This document shows positions 1-8,900 of a stretch of 43,279 bases of DNA, piece by piece. Made by a program: the position numbers and the translations under genes. The stretch spans positions 1 through 43,279 of the forward strand of contig NZ_JADEXD010000042.1 in the NCBI RefSeq assembly GCF_015207285.1, written 5' to 3'. The stretch comes from Tychonema sp. LEGE 07203. Lineage in GTDB: Bacteria > Cyanobacteriota > Cyanobacteriia > Cyanobacteriales > Microcoleaceae. The notes below the pieces were generated by a model. The model was not told the origin of the DNA. It saw only the letters and a program-made list of their open reading frames with translations, and searched no databases. Position 1 is the first letter of the stretch; each line of letters begins with the position of its first letter.

Positions 1-170
1 GTTATTTGTTATTTGTTATTTGTTGGTTACAATGCCCTGCGAGGGCCAATGCCCGATGCCCGATGCCCGATGCCCAATTGCCCTGCGAGGGCCAATGCCC
101 GATGCCCGATGCCCGATGCCCGATGCCCGATGCCCGATGCCCGATGCCCAATGCCCTGTTTGCCCAATTA
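1..170. repeat. Heptanucleotide tandem repeats (STRR) upstream of ureG
   Basis: Two heptamer families are visible. TTGTTAT-type units lie at 1-25, and about a dozen CGATGCC-type units lie at about 48-150. They are interrupted by two copies of the palindrome GCCCTGCGAGGGC (34-46 and 80-92). This fits the short tandemly repeated repetitive sequences known from filamentous cyanobacteria. The array runs to within about 30 bases of the ureG start, so any ureG promoter must lie inside the repeats or further upstream, outside the window. Confidence 0.9.
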
Positions 171-181
171 CCAAAATAATT

Positions 182-778
182 ATGAGTGCTTTTCGTGTAG
201 GAATTGCTGGCCCGGTTGGTTCGGGAAAAACTGCTTTGCTTGATGCTTTGTGCAAGGCGCTGCGGCAGCAGTACCAGATTGCTGTTGTTACTAATGATAT
301 CTATACTCAGGAAGATGCACAGTTTTTGGTTCGGAGTCACGCTTTGGAGAGCGATCGAATTTTGGGCGTAGAGACTGGCGGCTGTCCCCATACAGCCATC
401 CGCGAAGATGCTTCGATCAATTTGGTAGCTATAGAAGAGTTAGAACACAAATTTACTGATTTAGATTTAGTCTTTGTCGAAAGCGGCGGTGACAATTTGG
501 CGGCAACTTTTAGCCCGGAGTTGGTGGATTTGACAATTTATGTAATCGATGTGGCTGCGGGGGATAAAATTCCGCGCAAGGGCGGGCCGGGAATTACTAA
601 ATCGGATTTATTGGTAATTAATAAGATAGACCTCGCGCCTTTTGTGGGAGCAGATTTGGGGGTGATGGAACGGGATGCTAAAAAGATGCGCGGGGAGAAA
701 CCTTTTGTTTTTACTAACTTGAAGACGAAGGATGGCTTAGCGTCGGTGGTTGATTTTGTGAAGCTGAATGTTGTGTAG
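182..778 (+). CDS. ureG: Urease accessory GTPase UreG
   Basis: UreG is a SIMIBI-class GTPase that, with UreD, UreF and UreE, delivers nickel to apo-urease in the cytoplasm. The 198-residue product matches the usual family length. It has the P-loop GPVGSGKT (residues 10-17), the nickel-binding Cys-Pro-His motif at 68-70, an SGGDN segment near 101-105 and the NKID guanine-specificity motif near 147-150. I start at ATG 182, where [13 protein letters not shown] matches the family N-terminus. The frame stays open upstream through the heptamer repeats to a TTG at 20, but that extension translates low-complexity repeat (MPDARCP units) and is not credible. No other urease gene is adjacent, in keeping with scattered ure genes in many cyanobacteria. 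It converges with murG. Confidence 0.95.
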   Translation: MSAFRVGIAGPVGSGKTALLDALCKALRQQYQIAVVTNDIYTQEDAQFLVRSHALESDRILGVETGGCPHTAIREDASINLVAIEELEHKFTDLDLVFVESGGDNLAATFSPELVDLTIYVIDVAAGDKIPRKGGPGITKSDLLVINKIDLAPFVGADLGVMERDAKKMRGEKPFVFTNLKTKDGLASVVDFVKLNVV

Positions 779-793
779 GGCGAATTAATAACT

Positions 794-849
794 GTTCGTA
801 GTGAGGACTTTATTCTTCTGATGATGCGGACTAAAGTCCTGACTACAAA
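794..849. repeat. Imperfect inverted repeat between convergent genes
   Basis: The segment reads GTTCGTAGTGAGGACTTTA, then a loop of about 18 nt, then TAAAGTCC-TGACTACAAAC. The arms can form a long imperfect hairpin. It lies between the convergent ureG and murG genes. It resembles a dispersed palindromic repeat common in cyanobacterial genomes and could also act as a bidirectional transcription stop, although no T-run follows it. Confidence 0.6.
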
Positions 850-946
850 CCTATTTGATTGAGGTGGTTCTAGCGGAAATGACCTTATTGAGTTGGAGCG
901 AGATTTTACCATTTAGCTTCATTAAAAAGAAGTCATTAAATTTGCG

Positions 947-2038
947 CTACCGACTCAACAATTCCCTGACCAAATTTGCCAAACGTTCCGTACTGTCTGT
1001 CACCGCTAAGTGAGCAGCAGCTTGAGACATTTTGGTCAAATATTCGGAATCTTTTAACAGATACAGCACTTTGCTTTGCAATACTTCTGCTGTGAGTTCG
1101 CTTTGATGGAATACTGCGGCGGCTCCTGATGCTGCAAATACTTCGGCATTAAATCTTTGGTGGTCGTCTGCGGCGTAAGGAAAAGGAATTAAAATAGAAG
1201 GTACTCCCGTTACTGCTAATTCTGTCAGAGCACTCGCGCCCGATCGACTAATTGCTAAATTTGCTCGCTGCAACAAGCTCGCCACATTGTCGTAAAATGG
1301 CATTGACAGATACTGTTCGTGCTTCAAACTCTCAGCCTCCGGGTCATTATTTCCGGTGAGGTGAACTACCCAAGCACCCGCCTCAAACCAAGCCGGAGCG
1401 CACTGGCGCACTAACTGATTGACTGCGACAGCACCTTGAGAGCCGCCCATGACTAAAATTACAGGTACGCTGTCAGGAATTGGTAACTTTAGAGGTTGCG
1501 GCGTGAGGAATTGCGATCGCACCGGTGTACCCGCAACTACGGTTTTCGCGCGGGGTAAATGCTTGGCTGCTGCTGCAAATCCGATCGCCACAGCAGTGCA
1601 AAAAGGACTAAACCACCGCGTCACCTTTCCGGGAAAAACATTAGATTCGTGGAGAATCACCGGCAAACCCAAGGAGCGAGCCGCCAAAATTGCAGGTGCT
1701 GCGATGTAACCGCCGGTAGTAAACACTCCCTGAAAATTTCCTTCTTTGAGCAACTTTCGCACCTTAAGGATCGAGCCGAGCAATCCGCCCAAAATACGCG
1801 CTGTACCGAGCCCAAATCGCTGCTGAAAGCCTTCGACGGCGATCGTGTGGAGGGGGTAAAGCGATGAAACTAACTGGGTTTCCATGCGGTCTGGGACTCC
1901 CAGCCATTCTATCTGACAGTCGTGCAATTCGGCGGCTGTGGCGATCGCCGGAAATAAATGTCCTCCAGTGCCACTAGCTGCAACCAACAACCGCAGGGGG
2001 GCTTTTGTCAAGGTATTTGTTTCTTTTACAAGTTCCAC
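947..2038 (-). CDS. murG: UDP-GlcNAc:lipid I N-acetylglucosaminyltransferase MurG
   Basis: MurG (GT28) adds GlcNAc to undecaprenyl-PP-MurNAc-pentapeptide to make lipid II at the inner face of the cytoplasmic membrane. The 363-residue length is typical. The N-terminal glycine-rich loop GTGGHLFPA begins at about residue 23. The HESNVFPGK motif is near 131, a second glycine loop GGSQGA near 197, and the UDP-GlcNAc-binding SRSGASALTEL...PFPYAADDHQ region near 265-290. The gene stands alone and its promoter would lie in the divergent 2039-2223 gap. The first residues before APLRLLVAASGTGG are less conserved, so the exact start is less certain than the identity. Confidence 0.95.
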   Translation of the reverse strand: MELVKETNTLTKAPLRLLVAASGTGGHLFPAIATAAELHDCQIEWLGVPDRMETQLVSSLYPLHTIAVEGFQQRFGLGTARILGGLLGSILKVRKLLKEGNFQGVFTTGGYIAAPAILAARSLGLPVILHESNVFPGKVTRWFSPFCTAVAIGFAAAAKHLPRAKTVVAGTPVRSQFLTPQPLKLPIPDSVPVILVMGGSQGAVAVNQLVRQCAPAWFEAGAWVVHLTGNNDPEAESLKHEQYLSMPFYDNVASLLQRANLAISRSGASALTELAVTGVPSILIPFPYAADDHQRFNAEVFAASGAAAVFHQSELTAEVLQSKVLYLLKDSEYLTKMSQAAAHLAVTDSTERLANLVRELLSR

Positions 2039-2223
2039 AGGTAGAGTGATTTTAGATGAGAGGTTTTAGATTATTATGCTTATTATTCCGGCAGTTTCAG
2101 CCAATTTTCAATCAGCAATCTAAAATTAGATTGTGCCGTGTCCCTGCTTCCGTTGTCAGTTTTCGTTGCAGGCGAACAATTGCCAGTGCCGCGACCCCTG
2201 ATAAATAACCAAAGTATCATCTA

Positions 2224-3174
2224 ATGCGTAATTTGTTGAATTTAGTGCCAAGTGTATCTCAGTATTTTTGCAGCCGTCGGGACGAAAAAGCCGATCCTCT
2301 TCGTTGGCGCAGCCCCCGTAGGGGCGGGCTGCGCCAACGCCCGATCGCTTTTGGCTTTAACTGCGGGCTGTCGGTGGCTCAAATGTTGTTGTGTTTAACA
2401 GCGGTAACTGCTGGCGTGCTGCATCCGACTGCTGTAACGGCGATCGGGGCGACTCCAGGGGCGACTCCAGGGGCGATCGTCCAAACCCCAGCCAATGCGC
2501 CCGCCCCACTCACCAAACTGCTAACAGCAATTGACGCAGCAGCCAACCGGCGCGATGTCAAAGCAGTCATGGCATTTTACAGCGAGAATTTCACTCATTC
2601 TGACGGCTTAAACAGTCGCGTCATGGCAAAAGGCCTCACCCAACTCTGGGAGCGATATCCGAATTTAAATTATCGCACCGAACTCAAATCTTGGAAAACC
2701 GAAGGTAGCGCGATTGTCGCTGAAACTGTAACTACAATTACCGGCACTCAAAAAAAGGATGGGATCGACTTAAATCTCAAAGCTACCATCCGTTCTCAGC
2801 AGCGTTTTGAAGGTGAAAAAATAGTTAAGCAAGAAATTTTAGCAGAACAAACTCAGCTTAGTTATGGCAAAAATCCTCCCACAGTGCAAGTGAATTTTCC
2901 AGAGCAAGTAAAGGTAGGGGAAGAGTACCATTTTGATGCCATTGTTCGAGAGCCGATCGGCGATGATATTTTAATAGGGACTGTTTTGGAGGAACCGATT
3001 ACCGAAAAAACATTTTTTAACCCGTCGAAAGTCGAGCTGGAGTTGCTGAATTCAGGAGGCCTTTTTAAAGTAGGTACAGCTCCCGCTACGCCGGAAAATC
3101 GCTGGATTTCAGCAGTGTTGATGCGGCAAGGCGGAATTGCAACCGTTAGCGTGCGATTGCGGGTTGTCAAGTAA
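2224..3174 (+). CDS. Putative secreted NTF2-like (SnoaL-type) protein
   Basis: The 316-residue product has a hydrophobic stretch at about residues 47-75 that could be a signal peptide or anchor, followed by an Ala/Pro/Thr-rich linker. An NTF2-like segment (about 95-200) begins LLTAIDAAANRRDVKAVMAFYSE, the usual start of SnoaL-type folds. The C-terminal part (about 205-316) is beta-rich and ends in VSVRLRVVK. Molecular function is unknown. Codons 27-39 are made by a 36-bp palindromic repeat (2303-2338), which separates the start codon from the hydrophobic segment. The true start could therefore be altered, or a later start used. Transcribed divergently from murG. Confidence 0.75.
   Translation: MRNLLNLVPSVSQYFCSRRDEKADPLRWRSPRRGGLRQRPIAFGFNCGLSVAQMLLCLTAVTAGVLHPTAVTAIGATPGATPGAIVQTPANAPAPLTKLLTAIDAAANRRDVKAVMAFYSENFTHSDGLNSRVMAKGLTQLWERYPNLNYRTELKSWKTEGSAIVAETVTTITGTQKKDGIDLNLKATIRSQQRFEGEKIVKQEILAEQTQLSYGKNPPTVQVNFPEQVKVGEEYHFDAIVREPIGDDILIGTVLEEPITEKTFFNPSKVELELLNSGGLFKVGTAPATPENRWISAVLMRQGGIATVSVRLRVVK
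2303..2338. repeat. Small palindromic repeat inside a coding region
   Basis: The 13-bp arms GTTGGCGCAGCCC (2303-2315) and GGGCTGCGCCAAC (2326-2338) are perfect inverse complements around a GC-rich loop. The type resembles dispersed repeats (GTTGGCGYAGCC...) found in many copies in filamentous cyanobacteria. It lies in frame in the N-terminal part of the NTF2-like gene and encodes an Arg/Gly-rich stretch. Confidence 0.85.
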
Positions 3175-3194
3175 TAAAATAGGTGTTATGGGAA

Positions 3195-3427
3195 TTGTTG
3201 ACTGTCAACTGTTGACTGTTAACTGTTAACTGTTGACTGTTGACTGTTAACTGTTAACTGTTGACTGTTGACTGTTGACTGTTGACCAATAACCAACAAC
3301 AATAACCAACAACCAATAACCAACAACAAGAACCAACAACTAATAACAAATAACAAATAACAAATAACAAATAACAAATAACAAATAACAAATAACAAAT
3401 AACAAATAACAAATAACAAATAACCAA
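3195..3427. repeat. Long heptanucleotide repeat array
   Basis: The array first runs in GTTGACTGTTAACT-type units (about 3195-3285). It then changes to AACCAATAACCAACA-type units (3286-3345) and finally to about ten tandem AACAAAT units (3346-3422). It ends about 8 bases before the ATG of the next gene. No promoter is recognisable between array and gene. The 65-70-residue open frames seen on the minus strand (LLFVICY units) come from the heptamer rotating through frames. Confidence 0.95.
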
Positions 3428-3430
3428 AAA

Positions 3431-4219
3431 ATGATTTCTATCCAAAACCAAATTGTTTTCATTACAGGTGCGAGTAGCGGTATCGGAGCGGCTTGTGCCA
3501 AGATATTCGCCAAAGGTGGAGCCAAACTAATTTTAGCAGCCCGCCGCATTGAAAAGCTCGATCGACTGGCAAAGGAACTTGTAGAAACAAAATCCGTCGC
3601 GTCGATGAACGAGATTTACTTGCTAGAGTTGGACGTGCGCGATCGCCCGCAAGTCGAATCGGCGATCGCTGCACTTCCCGATGCCTGGAAAAACATCGAT
3701 ATTCTGATTAACAATGCCGGATTGAGCCGCGGTTTAGACAAACTGCACGAAGGCAACTTTCAAGATTGGGAAGAAATGATCGATACCAATGTGAAAGGCT
3801 TGCTTTACATGACTCGCTACATCGTACCGGCAATGGTCAGCCGAGGCCGCGGCCACGTAGTGAATATCGGCTCAATAGCAGGCCGCCAAGCTTACCCGAA
3901 AGGTAGTGTTTATTGCGCTTCCAAAGCAGCAGTGAGAGCGATTTCTGATGGGTTGAAACAAGACCTTTTGGGAACACCAGTGCGGGTGACGGAAATAGAA
4001 CCCGGTTTGGTGGAAACAGAATTTAGCAATGTCCGGTTTCACGGCGATGCAGAAAAAGCCAAAAATGTCTATCAAGGACTTACACCGCTGACTGCGGACG
4101 ATGTAGCCGATGTCGTGTATTTTTGCGCCACGCGATCGCCCCACGTCAATATTAGCGAAGTCTTGCTAGTTCCGACAGACCAAGCTACGGCAACTCTGGT
4201 TCACCGAAAAGAGTTTTGA
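3431..4219 (+). CDS. NADP-dependent short-chain dehydrogenase (YdfG-like)
   Basis: A classical SDR of 262 residues, probably a cytoplasmic 3-hydroxy acid/serine-type dehydrogenase like YdfG; substrate unproven. The cofactor motif TGASSGIG lies at residues 12-19, and AARR (about 36-39) after beta-2 is consistent with NADP. NNAG is near 93-96, and the catalytic residues are Ser148, Tyr161 and Lys165 (YCASK). The sequence VTEIEPGLVETEFSNVRF near 190-205 is typical of the YdfG subgroup. The ATG at 3431 gives MISIQNQIVFITGAS, right at the expected Rossmann start, and directly follows the heptamer array. Monocistronic by context. Confidence 0.9.
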   Translation: MISIQNQIVFITGASSGIGAACAKIFAKGGAKLILAARRIEKLDRLAKELVETKSVASMNEIYLLELDVRDRPQVESAIAALPDAWKNIDILINNAGLSRGLDKLHEGNFQDWEEMIDTNVKGLLYMTRYIVPAMVSRGRGHVVNIGSIAGRQAYPKGSVYCASKAAVRAISDGLKQDLLGTPVRVTEIEPGLVETEFSNVRFHGDAEKAKNVYQGLTPLTADDVADVVYFCATRSPHVNISEVLLVPTDQATATLVHRKEF

Positions 4220-4559
4220 GCAGTCAGTGAATCGCGAGACTAAATCCGACTTAAATAACCCCTTTATTTCTGAGTCAATCTATGCTTAGACTTCGGTTGC
4301 GTAGGAAAGGTTCCCACCGCAGAGTGTTATCGGGGATTTTCAACCAGGATTTGCTATAAATTGTGAATTCAAAAGTTCTGGACAGTTAACATTTTTCCGG
4401 TTTCCTTGTTTTTACTTAGCTAAATAAAACAAAAACAAATAATTTGCATTTTTTGAGTAATTTTACGTAGAACCATTCCGGAGATCGGGATTGTAGCTAG
4501 TAAATCTCACCAAAGAGATAAAACTCTCAATATATATCCCCCATTCGAGATGGCTGGCT
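4220..4559. other. Intergenic region upstream of the first RTX gene
   Basis: 340 bases with no convincing open frame and no repeats. The stretch is AT-rich and presumably carries the 3' end of the dehydrogenase transcript and the promoter and leader of the RTX gene. I see no clear Shine-Dalgarno sequence before 4560 (the upstream bases are GAGATGGCTGGCT). Confidence 0.5.
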
Positions 4560-5744
4560 ATGTCCCAAGTAACAAATCCCACTCAACCCCTAAGCGTTGA
4601 GCAGAACGCTCTTGGCGGTCTAATTATCCAAGGCTCGCCGGATTTACCAAACAGAATTAACGGCGACATCGGTTCGGATGAAATCATTCTAGGCTCTGGT
4701 AATGATGAAGCTGCCGGCTTAGGCGGCGATGACATCATGTACGGTCTAGGTGGCGATGACATTACCAGAGGCGGCGACGGAAACGATATTGTCTACGCCG
4801 GTAAAGGCAATGACATCGTAGAAGGCGGCGCTGGCAATGACCTTCTTTTTGGCAACCAAGGAAATGATACCGTCAGCGGTGGCGACGGAAACGATCTGAT
4901 CTACGGCGGTAAAGACGATGATGTAGTCAATGGTGACGCCGGCGATGACGTTCTGTATGGCGACCGAGGTAATGACTTAGTACAAGGCGGTGCTGGCAAT
5001 GACTTGCTGTTCGGCGGTCAGGGCAATGATACCCTCCTCGGTGGCGACGGAAATGATACTGTGTTCGGCGGTAAAGGCGATGATGCCATCGATGGCGGCG
5101 CCGGCGATGACGTTCTGTATGGCGACAGAGGCAATGACTTGCTAGAAGGCGGTGCTGGCAATGACTTGCTGTTCGGTGGCGAGGGAAATGATACAGCCCG
5201 CGGCGGCGATGGCAATGATACTGTCTACGGCGGTAAAGGCGATGATTTGGTTGAAGGCGGCCCCGGCGATGATTTCGTAAGTGGCAATTTAGGAAATGAT
5301 ACTGTTTTTGGCGGTGATGGCAACGATATTCTGTTCGGCGGTAAAGGCAATGACATCGTAGAAGGCGGTGCGGGCAACGATATTATTTCTGGCGACAGAG
5401 GAAATGACACCCTCGCAGGTGGTGCTGGGGCGGATACATTCCGCTTCGAGTTCCTCGGCATAGATAATATGGATACCCTTACCGACTTTAACCCTACAGA
5501 AGATAAAATCCAGCTTGACAAAGCTGTGTTTAATGCTTTAATACCGGGCAATCTAACTGGCAACCAATTTATTACCGACCCCAATTTCAATCCCAACGCT
5601 CCTGGGGCAGCGGGCGCGGCTAATCTCATCTACAACCCGGTTGACGGTTCGCTGTACTACCGCAATCAAAACGGTCAAATATCGATCGTCGCTCAAGTAG
5701 GTAATAACCTAAATATTGGCTCGAATAACTTTGAAATAATTTAA
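4560..5744 (+). CDS. RTX-type calcium-binding repeat protein
   Basis: The 394-residue protein is built almost wholly of Gly/Asp-rich nonapeptides (GGxGxDxhx), from about residue 40 to about 295. These fold as a calcium-filled beta-roll in secreted hemolysin-type proteins. After them comes the usual C-terminal RTX module starting GAGADTFRF, followed by DTLTDFNPTEDKIQL. No N-terminal signal peptide is visible, consistent with C-terminal type I secretion signals in this family. The DNA shows an internal duplication with a 162-bp period (for example at 4947 and 5109), equal to six nonapeptides. It sits just upstream of, and co-directional with, the TPR-glycosyltransferase genes. It could be a surface protein acted on by them, but that is inference. 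Long antisense frames here are shadows of the repeat. Confidence 0.9.
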   Translation: MSQVTNPTQPLSVEQNALGGLIIQGSPDLPNRINGDIGSDEIILGSGNDEAAGLGGDDIMYGLGGDDITRGGDGNDIVYAGKGNDIVEGGAGNDLLFGNQGNDTVSGGDGNDLIYGGKDDDVVNGDAGDDVLYGDRGNDLVQGGAGNDLLFGGQGNDTLLGGDGNDTVFGGKGDDAIDGGAGDDVLYGDRGNDLLEGGAGNDLLFGGEGNDTARGGDGNDTVYGGKGDDLVEGGPGDDFVSGNLGNDTVFGGDGNDILFGGKGNDIVEGGAGNDIISGDRGNDTLAGGAGADTFRFEFLGIDNMDTLTDFNPTEDKIQLDKAVFNALIPGNLTGNQFITDPNFNPNAPGAAGAANLIYNPVDGSLYYRNQNGQISIVAQVGNNLNIGSNNFEII

Positions 5745-5931
5745 AGTTTATCCCGATTTAGGGTGGCTCTATCATTAATATAATTTAAACATTATCGGCT
5801 GGCGAAAAGCTTATCAAAAAAATAAGCGATCGGGCTTCAAAAGTCAGAAAGCTGGTTGATCGCTTGAGTGTCTGATGTTAGTTATGGCTGGCGGTGACTG
5901 CAATTTACCTTTTTAAATTAGTAATTTAAGT

Positions 5932-8900
5932 ATGCTCAGCACCCAAGGGACGGAACAAAATTCCAATTTAGTAGAAGCTTTTGCCAAAATGGGTTTGCTG
6001 TGCGATCGCGCGGGAAAGATAGAAGATGCTGCTTTTCACTACCAGCAGGCACTAAGTCTCGGAAAAAACAGCCCCGAATTGCAGCACAATTTGGGTAGAA
6101 TTCTGCAACAGCAGGGGGATTTTACAGGGGCGATTGACAGTTACCAGCAGGCACTGGCTGTCAACCCCGATGACGTTAAAGCTCACTACAATACTGGCGT
6201 TGTCGTTCAACAGCAAGGAAAAATAGAAGCAGCAATTTACAGTTACCAGCAAGCGATATCTTGCTGGAAAAAAAGCTCTCAACAAGCTCTTTTACGCTAC
6301 GCGGTAAATGCCTACAGCAATTGGGGCTGCATTCTGGTGCAGGAGGGCAAAGTTGACGAAGCAATTGCGGTTTTTCAAGCGGGAATAGCTGTGGCCCCCG
6401 ATGATGCTGCTCTGTACAATAATTTAGCTATTTCTATGTTGCAACTGGGGAAGCCAGAGGAAGCGATCGCCCTTTGCCGCCGCGCGATCGAGTTGCAGCC
6501 AGAATTAGTCATGGCCCGTTACAATTTGGGGAAAGCATTTCAAAGATTGGGGCTGCATACTTTTGCAGTAGAATGTTTTGAGCTGGTAATTAGCAAACAG
6601 CCGCATCATGTTTCAGCATACAGCGATCGGGCTTTTTCTTTGATGGCACAAGGCAAATTAGCTGAGGCAATGTTATGTTGGCAAAATGCTATTGCTATGC
6701 AAAGCCAGTTTGTGGATGGTTTTTGTCGCCAAGTAGAGATGCGGTTGACTTCCGTACCAGAACTTAATGAACTCGATCGAGCTCAAATAGCCTGTGTCCG
6801 ATTTCTGAAGCAACTTCAAGGAAAGGACGGCTCTGGTAGCGCCATTTCTAGTCTTGCTAAAAATCCGCTTCATCCTTCATCATTGCTCCTAGATTTAGCA
6901 GAAATTTACTGCCATTTGGGCAACGCTTTATTCGAGTACGGCGGCTACGAACAAGCGGAAAGCTATTACCAAAAAGCTTTACAAATTCAACCTAAGAATG
7001 CAGATATTTACTGGCGGCTGGCTGATTGCTTGAGCCAGCAGAAACGATTTTCGGCAGCAATTGTAGTTTACCACATGGTGCTGGCAATTGCGGGCGATCG
7101 ATCGGATGTTTCCGAACAGTTGCAGGGTGTATTGAAAAAACAGCAGGAGTTGATTCATTCTCAGGAAAACGAGAGTTTTGTAGGGGTAGTGGATGGTGCG
7201 TGCCTACCCCCCCACCAACCATCGAATGGACGTTTCAACCATCGGGGCAACCACGGGGGGTTTGCCCCTACAAAGAATGAAACTGCTCTGCCCTTACCCC
7301 CCCTGGCTAAGGGTGGGGATCGGAATTCAAAATCGGAATGTCAGGGTTTAGATTGTCAGCGGTGTCTCAGGCGCATTTTCAGACAGTTTGAGCCTGTACA
7401 TTTAGGTAATGGCGTATATTCTTGTACTCAGCAGGGAGAGACTGCTGTTGAGTCGCCGGAAACGTTTGTGACTTCACTGCCAAACGGGCGGGCTTGGATT
7501 GTACCGCAGAAAAATTCTTGGATGATTTGCAATGCTATTGCTATTATCGATTCGGGCGATCGGCTTTTACCCGAACTTTCCCGCGAATATCCGGGAGAGT
7601 TGCCGGGATGCGAAAATCCACATTCCACTCAACACAGGTTTCTAAATTTAAAACCGGAAGAATTGCCCTCTTTAGAACAGATAGACGGTACGGTGGCGGT
7701 ATTGGCCGGACTTTCGGGAAATGTCTATTTTCACTGGATGGTGGATATTTTGCCCCGGATTGAAGTTCTGCAGCGTTGGGGGATAAATCTCGAAGAGATC
7801 GATCGGTTTTTGGTTAATAGCTGCCAGCAGCCTTTTCAGCGGGAAACCCTGAAAGCGTTAGGGATTCCTGAATATAAAATTATAGAGAGCGATCGCCATC
7901 CTTACATTCAAGCCAAACAATTAATTGTTCCCTCTTTTGCCGGATATTTGGGCTGGCTGTCGCCTGGGGGGCTTGAGTTTTTGAGACGGGTTTTTTTAAA
8001 TAAAAAACTCAAACAACTCTGTAGTGCAAACATTTTTCTAGCTAGAAATACACAGGTAAGCGAGCAAGAAGATCGCAAATATCTTTATCCAGAACGCATC
8101 TATATCAGCCGCAGCAAATCCAGCTACCGGCGAGTCATCAATGAAGAACAGGTAGTCCAATTTTTAAGCGGATTTGGCTTTGTTTCAGTGCTACTAGAAT
8201 CTATGACTGTGGAGGAGCAAATAACCTTATTTTCTCGCGCTAAAGCTATTGTAGCGCCGCACGGCAGCGGCTTGACAAATATTATATTTTGTGGTTCGGG
8301 AACAAAAGTAATTGAGCTAGTCTCTCCAAATTATATCAGGCACTATTATTGGGCGATCGCTAATCAGCTAAATCTTCCACATTATTATGTAATAGGACAG
8401 AGCTTTAACTGTTACCAAGTTCGACAATTAATGTATCAGAACCCATTAACTGAAGATATTTTAGTTAATTTGAATTCTCTCAAAAAAATGCTGTCAGAAA
8501 CTAATCTATTTGCATCAAAGAGTTCTCCAAATTTAATGTCTCTTGAAAACCCTAAAAATCCTACGGCAATCATGAACCAAGAATCAGCAGATTATTTCCA
8601 AAAACGGGCAGAATTTTATTTAGAGCAAGGCAAGTTAAGCGATGCTGTAGCAGCTTGCGAGCAAGCCCTGAAGCAGAAACCAGATTTTGCACCAGCTTAC
8701 AAAACCTTGGGCAAGGTTAGCCAAGTACAAGGTAATTTAGCTAAGGCAAAGCATTGGTACGTGAAAGCTCTAGAAAATCAGCCGGATTTTGCCGAAGTTT
8801 ATACTAATCTTGCTACTCTCTACACCCAAGAAAAAAATTGGGAGCGGGCTTTAATCTGTTACCAAAAAGCAAATTCTGCTGGGGTAAAATATCCAACAAC

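Noticed and set aside
20..181. Extended ureG start at TTG 20
   Set aside because: The extra 54 residues are translated heptamer repeat; the family N-terminus begins at ATG 182.
3219..3549. Minus-strand frames of 65-70 residues rich in LLFVICY
   Set aside because: They arise from a 7-bp repeat without stops in these frames; no protein signal.
5018..5629. Pro/Ser-rich minus-strand frames opposite the RTX gene
   Set aside because: Antisense shadows of Gly/Asp repeat codons.
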